A DNA stretch of 64,000 bases from Bilabrum cf. latius. Lineage: Eukaryota; Bigyra: Bicosoecida; Bigyra; Bicosoecida. Shown here in pieces: positions 48,061 to 58,015 of the stretch. The position numbers and the translations under genes were made by a program. A model generated the notes under the pieces. It had not been told where the DNA came from, searched no databases, and saw only the letters and a program-made list of their open reading frames with translations. The stretch lies in contig OZ237738.1 of NCBI GenBank assembly GCA_965178125.1, forward strand, positions 1,116,001-1,180,000, read 5' to 3'. Within the stretch, counting starts at the first letter, position 1, and the number at the start of each line of letters is the position of its first letter.

Positions 48061-48710
48061 CGATACCAACAAAGTTAATCACGGAAGTAGGTCTCCAGCA
48101 GCTTGATTAACTTAATTGAATATGCTTTTGGCAAGATTTTTAGCCCTATGTAGGCTGTATGAGTCCCAAGTTGCGTCAAGTAGGGAAACCAAAGCCGAAG
48201 CCGGCTGTACAGTGCACTGCATCCTACACTCGTCACACACTGCCACTCTGGCAGGTTGCAAAACAGACGAATTTGTACCTTTCTAGAGCGCGCTTCAGTC
48301 TTGAGCGGATGGTGATAATAATATTCTGCTAGTTGTATAGGTGTGTGATGAGAAAGAAGTTAAATTGTGAAAGTTAGACATTTTTAGCTCACTATTCACG
48401 ATTGCGCCCCTTTGCATGCATTGCCCCAAACCACAGCAAAGGCCACAATATCAGTATTTTTCTAATTAAGCACATAAAATCGACGATATTGTAGCTTTGA
48501 GGCTTCGATTCGGCTTTCGGACTTCCGGCAATCCTCATTCTCGATCCGGATTGCGGTGGTCATTCACGTGTTCCGGTATGATACCTTCTAGCATCCTAGC
48601 TTCACTTCATACATAGAGATCGCTAACACCAAGCAGCATCTGAGCCGTTTCATCTTGCCTCTACGCTTCTTAGGTACGACTTACTTTGAAGGGCGCCCGA
48701 TCGAACACTG
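48061..48710. other. Divergent AT-richer intergenic region
   Basis: 650 bp between the VPS16 start (minus) and the first ankyrin gene (plus). It is clearly AT-richer than the genes and lacks credible ORFs. It probably holds both promoters. No tRNA-like clover, repeat or transposon end is recognised by eye. Confidence 0.5.
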
Positions 48711-51700
48711 ATGCTGAGGACCTCCGGGCAAACCGCTTCTGCGGAGCAGCACCTCTCCGGCATGAAACAGAAATAGAGGTGCGGGGAGATACTGCACAGT
48801 ATAATTACCGGTGCCTTGAACCTAGATGAAATTGCCGACGCAGTGAGGCCATTAACGCTTGCCTATTCTTGGTGCACCTGCGCTTGTTGATTGATGCTGC
48901 TGCCAGTAGTGGCATTGCCTGTGCTCCATGTATCACCTCTTTTGACCGCAGACACCAAGCATGATTCGTTTATTCGTCCAATCAGCTCTAGCACACGGTC
49001 TTCGATTGGAAGTGAGCGGATTCCGACAGATAGTTTTTCCCACCGTTCCATACCTTGCCACCCCAGTCAGAGACTATAGTAGTAGCCCTTCCAGCCCCCT
49101 CATACGCCATTTGAACAACTTCACACGTATATATATATAAACATTGCATTATTTCATTAGGTACAGAGGGGCGGTTCGATTCTGCATGCGTCTGTGCAGT
49201 CGATGCAGATCAAGCTGACAGAGGCCGTGCTTTCCACAGGACCTCGCATTGATGCTCGTAACAACGTAAGCACGAGCTTATCCGTTGCAATCGATTGCTT
49301 TATGATACAATTAAATCCTCCTGCATGTATTCGATGATTGCTGCATGGTCTTGCACCAAGCTCGCAGCACGGGGACACGCCACTGCACCTAGCTTGTAGC
49401 TATGACCACCCCAACGCGGAATGGATCGTGAGCATGCTATTGGCGGCAGGGGCCTCGACCAAAGCTCACAATAACGTAAGAAAGCGCCCAAGCAGTACCT
49501 GACTGGGATCTTGTTGTGCGCTTGGCCTCCTAGCTAGAGTCTCACCCTCAGCTGCAAACTCAACTTTCGTTGTACGCCTCTTGCACTCAGTGTGTGTAAC
49601 GTTGTGCTGCAGGCGTCTCTATCTATGCGCTGGTTGGTGCGCGTGCTCCCAACAAGGTGCCACGATTCCAGCGCCACATCTCCACGGTCCGATCAAACCG
49701 GAACTCTCCGCGCGCTCCGACTCCCAATTTGAAACACCCCCGGGGGGGCTCACCAAGTGCAGAAGCTAGCTACCCAGAACCTACGATCATATACAATTCT
49801 CCGTATATTCTGAACTTGAACGGCTGCAAACCCGAGGATGCCGCCTTGCTGTAGCAGTGAGTACGTCAGTAACGGTGTGAGAACCCATCCAGATCAATGT
49901 TTCGCAGGATTCTCGCATGCCGATTGATGTGGCACGGCGCTGTGGACTGCACAGTATTGTCGCTATGCTGGAGTGCGAGACTGCATCAAAGTCAGCGGCG
50001 GCCACGCTGGCGGGGCATTCGACCTGCGAGCAAAGCAAGGTGTCACGGAATGGTGCTAAGCCCTCCGATACGCCGACCTAGACCGCCATGGGAGCCTACA
50101 TTGCTAGGGATGCCGATATGGCTGCGACACTATTCGATGACAGGGAGAGCTTACGTCGACAGATCGAGATGGTTGGTGGCGTGAGTAAATCATTGCTCTT
50201 GACGAGCGTGCACCACTTTTCGATCTTAAACGCAGTACAACGCCGGCCTGCCTCGAGCCAGTATTTAAGACGACGATGCCAGCCGTGCAATGCTTGCCAC
50301 CACTCGCAGCACGGATACACCATCCTCCACTACGCTTCTATCGCGGGTCACGACAAGGCAGTCAAAACGCTTCTCGACCTGGGTTGTGATCCCAACTGCA
50401 CTTCCGAGGTGAGCCATTGTGATCTGCAGATCTCCTACAGGGTGCTCTTCCCCCCCCCCGGCGGCTGAGCTGAGCTGGAGCTATCATGGCGAGATGGCTG
50501 TCTGGAGCTAGACGCCCTGCCTGTTGTGATACGATGTGCGCCATCCCGGATCCGGATGCATTTGCAATTCACGACTGTATTCTCAAAGCGGTGCACTTCA
50601 TTTAGGCTCATTACGCAGTTTGGCTGGACACCGCTCCTGCTTGCTTGCAGTAGTGGAGTCCGGAGCAGCCGAGTTGTTCGTTTACTGTTGCAGCGAGGGG
50701 CGGATGCGACCATTAGCGACGTGGTAAGTTTCATCAGTGTCAACTTGATCCCAGGTACGAATTATGTGCACTCAATGTAGCACAGTGCCGCCTGTTCCGA
50801 GTGTCTGCCTGCCCCAATCGATTGCTCTATCGAGGTCCAGCGCTGCACCTGGTCTTACAACTGCACGACACTCTATGCATGCTGCACACGTCCCGCGCAG
50901 AATGGCACGCTTCCTATCCACGCGGTATCCTAGGCCGACACGGATAATGCTGCAAAGATCATTCCTATGCTGTTAGCTTCAACGCCTGTATCAGACCCAG
51001 ACGTCAAGGTTAGTGGCCCTCGAGGCCGGACTCAGTAGGTCGATTGTGCAGGCAAGATGTCGACTGGCAACCCACACATGGACTGGCAATCCGAAGGAGT
51101 ACAGGGTGCAGCATCAAGCATGATGAAAGATTAAATCTGAGTGCACGTAAATGGGCTACACTAGTCTTGCTCTTTGTTCCCCTCTTTGGATCGCGCAGGA
51201 CAGCGAGGGGCGGACGCCGCTCCAGCTCGCAGTGGCATGTGGCAACCTGTGCTCCGTGCGCAATCTGATCCAAGCCGGTGCCAGAGTGAAGAAGGAGGGT
51301 GGAGATCCTGTTTTGTGTGTGAGACCTGCGCGGGTGATTTGAGCACTTGCTGCAGAATTATCTGTTAGGTATGCGCTCCTTCACGCTGTCCCCGATGCCT
51401 CGATGCCTGTTGCTCCGATGCATCGCAGGGCTCCAGCACGATCATGCACTACGTCGTCAAGGAGCAGTGCGCTGCAACGCTCCGCCATTTACTGAGCATT
51501 GGTGTTGATCCCATGGCTGTAGACGGCGTGAGACTATGAATTGCCACTGCTCTGCAACTCGCCACATCATCCCGACACCCGGATCGTCCGACATTTCCTC
51601 ACGCTGCGCTTGTAAAACAAATCATTCATGGTTTGAATTGTCGGTATCTGAAGCCCAATCGTGACAATTTTGCTACTTCGAGTACCTATCGCAGGACGGA

Positions 51701-52627
51701 AAGCTACCCATCCACATCGCTGCCGAGCAGGATGACGCTGACTCGATCGTCTGCCTGCTCAGGCACATGCCCTTCACCACTTCCCGCCTGATGATCAAGC
51801 ACGACCAGCACGGAGAAGAGTACAAGCAGTCGATGCAGCTGCACGGCTTCCGTCTGCGCGGTGACCAGCTGCTGCTGCACCGCCGCGCCCATCGCGCCAG
51901 AGAAGATGCCAAGAGGGTGTTCAGGGCCGCGGCAGAGGGCCGCCCGATGGAGCTCGAGAAGCGGTTGAAGTTCGGTGCACTGGCTGGCGGTCTGGAGATT
52001 CGTGGAGCACTTCATTGTGGCGTGGTGTCGCAGGTGCTGGAAGTGGTCGGTGCTGTGGGGCTCGATAGGGCTGACCCAGATGCTGCTGAGTGGAGCATGA
52101 GTGCAGACTACCGCACGGCCCTCACTGCTGGCGCTGACGCACCTATCGAGCCGCCTGCTGCGGGGCAGCTGACTATACCGAAGCCCGGTGCAACAAGTGA
52201 GCAGCACGGCAGTTCTTCGGCGAGCGCTATGTCAGAGCTAGCTACTATCTCCAACGCTACGTCGGCCGCGAGTGGCCTAACAAGCAGCTTCGGGCCGGCG
52301 ACAGTCCCGCGATACGTAGCTGTCACATGTGGTCCTTTTGCGGCTGCTATCCTTGGAGACCACCAAGACTGCCTCAAAGTGCTATGCGACGCGCTCTTGG
52401 ACTTGGCTGGACCGTCGGTCGGGTTGCAAAACCAGATTCTCAGTGAGCAGTTCGTTGCGATCCCGAGCGACGGCGCCCAGCGGGCTGCTATGGGTGCGCA
52501 GCTGCGTTTATTCGTGCTGGAGAAGGTGGCTCATTTTGGCAACAGTGAGGATATTGATCCGGCAATCATGGGTCGTCTAGCTACTGTGATGATTGAGCGG
52601 ATCGCGAAGCCTCAGGCGCGAAAGTAA
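48711..52627 (+). CDS. Ankyrin-repeat protein 1, eleven phase-0 exons
   Basis: Exons: 48711-48842, 48952-49011, 49161-49265, 49368-49475, 49908-50180, 50310-50408, 50619-50723, 50901-51008, 51199-51318, 51429-51527, 51695-52627. All introns are phase 0, with GTGAG/GTAAG (one GTTAGT) donors. Total 713 residues, stop TAA. Most exons encode one ankyrin repeat (HGDTPLHLACSYDHPNAEW; GYTILHYASIAGHDKAVKTL; FGWTPLLLACSSG). The last exon carries a basic linker (DQLLLHRRAHRAREDAKRVF), then AAAEGRPMELEKRLKFGALA, and an ankyrin-like end. TAGs lie at 48774, 50079 and 50931. Exon count and lengths match the downstream gene at 53389, so this is a tandem duplicate. The UAG at 50079 aligns with CAG in that paralog. 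Likely a scaffold protein; partner unknown. Confidence 0.82.
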
Positions 52628-53388
52628 GCTCCTGGAGAGCGGCACAGTCGGCGCGCCGGAGCAAGCGCTCGGGGAGCGACGGCCGCTCGTAGCGAATAGT
52701 GCCCAGCTTCTTCTGCCTAAAACCTGTGCCATACGGCTTGCCCCTTTCCAGCGAGACCGTGGAGACCCGTGCCCACTGGGCTGCCCCTGTCCAGCGAGAC
52801 CGTGGAGACCGTGCCCACTGGGGTGCTGCCCCTGTCCAGCGAGACCGTGGAGACCGTGCCCACTGGGGTACTGCCCCCCGATGAGGCCATCGCCAAGGAG
52901 AGCCAGTTGCCGTCAAAGAGCAGGCGCGCTTTCACCTTGGAGCGACGGGCATGATGAAGCGCATGGCATCACTGGGGAGTGTGGGGGTGGGTCACGGTGC
53001 GGGACCGGTTGGCACCGCCACCTCGAGAGTCATGCTCACAGGGAGACCCTGGACGGACCTGTTGGGTGCTGCGAGACGGGGCTGGCCCGAAATGTCGTGA
53101 TGCTATGGACTATGGTTGCGTACATTGTATGTAAAATAGAGTGCATCGGTGTGTAGAGGGCTCCAGCTGACGAACGTGACGAGAGTTCGTTGCAATCGTC
53201 ATCCCTGCTGTACTTGACCAGCACTTGTTTTTTCCACCTTCGCCAAAGCACGCTCATTCATAAAAATCAAAGCAGTAACAAACCTGTATATAGGTATCAT
53301 AGCAACTAGTGCTCTTTTCTCATACACTGAGCGAGAGGAATCGCAGAAAGTAGCGAGCATTCCAGCACCAGATCACCTTGGGTGAAGA
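52628..53388. other. Intergenic region between tandem ankyrin genes
   Basis: 761 bp with a three-copy minisatellite in its first third (annotated separately) and an AT-rich second half preceding the 53389 start. The open frames over the minisatellite change frame between units and are not convincing. The AAG|TAAGC at the upstream gene's end could in principle be a splice donor (GTAAGC) into this region, which would add an alternative C-terminus. Confidence 0.45.
52748..52876. repeat. Minisatellite, three copies of a 43-45 bp unit
   Basis: Three copies, starting at 52748, 52791 and 52836, each beginning ccagcgagaccgtggagac and continuing through gtgcccactggg. Unit lengths of 43 and 45 bp shift the reading frame between copies, which argues against a coding repeat. 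Confidence 0.85.
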
Positions 53389-56300
53389 ATGCCACAAATC
53401 ATCGACGCTCGGATTCTGGAAAGGCTCCGAACACATGAGCTCTCAACAGTGGAATGTCGAGAAATGTACGATATGGTGTTGGACGGGAGAATCAACTTTG
53501 ATGAGACGGTAGAGCTCGACCAGGTGAGTGCATGCACTGAAGCTGCAACTGCAACTGCACCCATTCATGGGAATAGCACCCAATTTCAACCAACTTGATT
53601 CCATTTCATGCGTGCAGCCAGACAAGAGGGTAGTTAAATCGTTTGTGCATGCTTGTGGCGCACACGGTATCCAACACAGTGTGAGACTAGAAATTCTGAG
53701 GCTACTGTTTGCGAGCAGAGTGTTGCGATACGGCCCGCCACTGATGCACCGTATGCTTGATATCGCAGGACGGCCAAACGATGCTACATATAGCAGCAGC
53801 AGTCAGCCAGATCACTCTTGTGGAAGCAGTCCTGGCCACGGGTGCAGATGCGAACTACAAGAGCACTGTGAGCAACCTGGTTGGATAGCACCCTTCGTGG
53901 CGATTGGAAGTCATTTAATTGGTAATTTTCTACTCGCATAAGGATATTATAATTGTATTATAGCCCTTTCGCACCCTGCAGGGAGGTGACACCCCTCTGC
54001 ATATTGCCCTCAGAGCCAACCAGAAGCACCCCTCTGCGTCATCGAGGGTCGTGAGCATGCTGCTAGGAGCTGGTGCCTCCCCTCTCGAGCCAAATGGTGT
54101 AAGCTACGAATAACTAAGCTTGCTATATATTTTTGTGCTTTGATAGCGGTGCATTACTTCGCTGGTGCCAGCTTGAAAATCGGTAGCCGGGATCGCTGTC
54201 CGTCCGCCCAATGGCTCGCTATCATCAAGACCTCTCTTGAGATGTCCCCTCTACATGCTAAGCCCCACCTTAGCAGCGTCATCGATTCCTGTGATTTCTT
54301 CTTCGCAGGCTGGCGAGACCCCTCTTGAGTTGGCAAACCGCATGCACCTCAGCGAGCTCGCTGCAATGCTCGAAACAATGGTGCATGAGCACCCACAAAA
54401 ATCCCGTACCGCTGCGAGTGCCTGGTCCGGGCCCTCCAACACCTCGGGAAAACCACCTTCCGGCTGGGGCCCAGGCCCAGGCTGGGGCCTAGACGACCGA
54501 GGTGCAACCGGTGATTCGCCTGCTCCACATGTTGAGAGCGCTGGCAAGCCAAAACAGACCATCCTGGAAGCGTATGCAGCTGGCGACACCGAAGTGGCTC
54601 GCAGCCTATTCAAAAACGAGGGTAGCATGCGGAAGCAAGTCAATGACTTGGGCCAAGTGAGTCTCATAGAACAATTAGCAGTTGGAATGAAGCTGGCTGC
54701 TTGGCGGACATGGTCAGGCGCACGAGAGCGACTCCGGGTCGTCGGTCGTCTACATCGAGCCGTTCCATCAACCACTATACATGCGCATGGCAAAGACTGT
54801 TCTATCCCGCAGTATGACTGGACACTCCTGCATTTCGCGGCTCGGGCTGGGCATGTTGAGGAAGCCGAGCAGCTGCTGTCGGCTGGGTGCGACGTCAATG
54901 CGCAGTCTGTGGTGAGCGACGTGGCTACATGTGCTGATGCAGTCTGTTGCACCGCACCCTTCTCTTAACGAGGCACAACTCCCTGTTGTCATCCGCCGTT
55001 GACTAGACCGAACATATATTACACTGTGGCACCTCCATTCGCCACATCGCAGTTCGGGGAGACTGCCCTGCTGGTGGCATGCTAGGCTTGGCAACGACGG
55101 CGGGACATGATCTGTCTCCTGCTCCAACACGGTGCAAATGCAGCTCTTGCAACATCCGTGAGGCGGTACTCGTTCTGTTGGCTGCACGTAGCTTCTCAAT
55201 AAACTTATGTGGTCGCGAAAAGTAACATTGCAGCATTCCAATCGCTCCGGTCTGCGTCCACGAATCCCTGCCATTCACCGCAGGCAGGCGTGCTCCCATT
55301 GCACTACGCCCACAAAATCATAAATGACGCTGGTGGTTGGTCCGATAACAAACCCACGGACAAGGACGGGGCATGCGTCGCGATGCTCATCGCTGCGGCT
55401 CCAGGGCTCCATCCCGACACAAAGGTGAGAGAAGGTGGCAACTGCCAGTGCCACTCGCCGATGAAAACATGTAAACGAGTGCTCATGATTTGCAAGCGAA
55501 GTGTGCTTGTCGTGAGGTGGTGTGACGGGTGCTCTTGTCTTGCTTTGCTGTCCTGAAAACTCGAACGCAGGATCCCGACGGTCTCACACCACTTCAGCTA
55601 TGCATTATGAACCACAACATGCCAGCCGTCCGGAGCCTCGTTAAGGCGGGTGCGCGATTGCGGGATGCAAATGGACAGCCAGTCAGGGCCGTGAGTCGAA
55701 GGTTTGCGCTGTGCACTGCAAGGCTAGGTTCGCAAGACTGGCCATTCGACCTTGTCGTTTCCCTCCCCCCCGACGGACCGGTCGTCGTCTCAAACAGGTA
55801 GCAATGCCCCACAATCAAGGCCTTATACCGCAGAATGGCACGACACTGATGCATTTTGCAGCCCGTCACAAGTGCATCAAGACCATTCAGCACCTGCTGG
55901 GAAACAAAGTACAATCGACAGCCTATGACGATGTGAGTAAGAGCCAGGTATGTGTAGCTCGGGCAAGCATCAGACCGTAGTTGATGGCACGGTTGCACGC
56001 GTGCATGCCCAGATCTCAATTTGCAGGACCAACGCCTACCCATCCACATCGCTGCCGAGTACAATGACGACAACTCGATCGTCTGCCTGCTCAGGCACAT
56101 GCCCTTCACCACATCCCGCCTGATGATCAAGCACGACGGGCACGCGGGGCGTATCAAGCAAGCAATGATGAAGAAAGACTTCCGTCTGCGCGGTGACCAG
56201 CTGCTGCTGCACCGCCGCGCCCATCGCGCCAGAGAAGATGCCAAGAGGGTGTTCAAGGCCGCGGCAGAGGGCCGCCCGATGGAGCTCGAGAAGCGGTTGA

Positions 56301-57838
56301 AGTTCGGTGCACTGGCTGGCGGTCTGGAGATTCGCGGGGCACTGCACGAAACACCTGAACTGCTACAGGAGCTATCCAAGGTGGTGTCAAGTTGGGAAAA
56401 GACAGTTATTGCGCGGGACAAGTCGTGCTGGTCGACAGACGAGTCCTCGGCGTGGTCGGGAGCAGAGCAAGCAGAGAAAAGTTCGATACGGCCTGCATTA
56501 ACAGCAACAGGTGATACCCCGGCGTGGCCTGCATCAAGCACACCAGATGCTGCCCCGGCGTGGCCCGCATCAAGCACACCAGATGCTGCCCCGGCGTGGC
56601 CCGCATCAACAGCAACAGGTGATACCCTGGCGTGGCCTGCATCAAGCACACCAGATGCTGCCCCGGCGTGGCCCGCATCAAGCACACCAGATGCTGCCCC
56701 GGCGTGGCCCGCATCAAGCACACCAGATGCTGCCCCGGCGTGGCCCGCATCAACACCAACAGGTGATACCCTGGCGTGGCCTGCATCAAGCACACCAGAT
56801 GCTGCCCCGGCGTGGCCCGCATCAAGCACACCAGATGCTGCCCCGGCGTGGCCCGCATCAACAGCAACAGGTGATACCCTGGCGTGGCCTGCATCAAGCA
56901 CACCAGATGCTGCCCCGGCGTGGCCTGCATCAACACCAACAGGTGATACCCCGGCGTGGCCTGCATCAAGCACACCAGATGCTGCCCCGGCGTGGCCTGC
57001 ATCAACACCAACAGATGCTGCCCTAGCGTGGCCAGGATCAAGCACACCAGATGCTGCCCCGGCGTGGCCCGCATCAACCACACCAGACTCAACCCCGGCT
57101 TTGCCCGCAGCATCGGCCAACGTAGCTGCACCAGAGATGGACGTCGTGTCATCTCCTGCGCGTGACTTGCCCGCAGGCGAGACCACCGAGTTGGAGCGAG
57201 ACCAGCCCAAGACCGAAACCACTGGCAGTGTACTACGAATCCTGCCTGATGCCAGCGGGGCAAACCCGATTGTCTGCGGCCCGATCATGGCAGCTGCTGT
57301 AGGTGGCCATGATGAGTGCATCCGAGTTATTTTGAACCATCTGCACAGAAGGCCTAACAAAAATGGGTGCGCAGTCGGGACCAACGCTATCGCGTAGTCT
57401 GCAATTCGAGTACACGCCGCGGTTGAGGCACAGGCACTCGAGTTGCCACCATCTCGATTGAGACACGACCAAGATTAGAGTATATCCTTGGAGGTGGTCA
57501 AAGTGACTCTCAGCGAGTTCCCAGTTCCCAAGGCATGCCCAAACAGCTGTCAGCACGGGAGGCGCCCGCTAGAGCAGATGGTTGAAATCGCTAAGTGGTA
57601 CTGCGCGGCACCAAGCCAAGTCTAGCCTCGCTTGAAGGAGTGGAGGCCAGAGCAACGGCGTTAGGGCGTGGTTCGTACTAGTAATGGGACTAGCCGACGA
57701 GAGACGACTTTTCGCGTTTGGCGAAGGAGGAAGACTGTACGTCAACAGAGACACAGACGCACTCTACGTCAGCAATCTGACGATGACACCGCCACCGGTG
57801 GTGAAATCTTCCGGATGCCATCAATGTCAGCGTATTGA
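53389..57838 (+). CDS. Ankyrin-repeat protein 2, tandem duplicate with minisatellite-encoded insert
   Basis: Exons: 53389-53523, 53618-53680, 53769-53867, 53982-54098, 54309-54656, 54813-54911, 55053-55157, 55284-55424, 55571-55690, 55834-55932, 56027-57838. All introns are phase 0. Total 1,045 residues, stop TGA. Repeats include GQTMLHIAAAVSQITLVEAV, GGDTPLHIALRANQKH and GTTLMHFAARHKCIKT. The last exon shares with the upstream gene the RRAHRAREDAKRVF/AAAEGRPMELEKRLKFG module, then has a 17-unit 12-residue repeat absent from the paralog, then GPIMAAAVGGHDECIRVIL. TAGs lie at 55083, 57395, 57476, 57623 and 57662. The last four are in a C-terminal extension that is only weakly similar to the paralog, so the true end could be slightly different. 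It follows the same 11-exon plan as the gene at 48711. Confidence 0.82.
56495..57106. repeat. Coding minisatellite, 17 units of 36 bp
   Basis: Seventeen 36-bp units, each encoding 12 residues of the type ASSTPDAAPAWP, with a second class ASTATGDTLAWP / ASTPTGDTLAWP interspersed. Both strands stay open through it, producing long spurious ORFs. Absent from the tandem paralog at 48711-52627. Confidence 0.93.
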
Positions 57839-58015
57839 TATTGCTAGTACTAGAACTGGACAGGGAACAATATCTGATGGTCAAACTGCACCCTTGCATT
57901 TGTGTAGATCCGATCCGGATCCGGACGTGACAAAGGAACTAGACAAACAAACGTCTGTGCAACATCTGGATGCCTTAACACAGCCCGTACCCGTTGCCTG
58001 TGGTTGGCACCTCGA

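Noticed and set aside
48650-49051. Minus-strand small gene (MERWEKLSVGIRSLP...) crossing one TAG
   Set aside because: The plus strand here holds ankyrin gene exons 1-2, confirmed by matching lengths, phases and residues with the tandem paralog, so the minus ORF is a shadow.
49170-49200. tRNA-like B-box (ggttcgattc) as a possible suppressor tRNA
   Set aside because: It lies inside an ankyrin exon, and no acceptor stem, D-arm or CUA anticodon loop can be folded around it.
52593-53156. Plus-strand ORF over the intergenic minisatellite
   Set aside because: Repeat units of 43 and 45 bp break the frame relation, and the ORF begins inside the upstream ankyrin gene in another frame.
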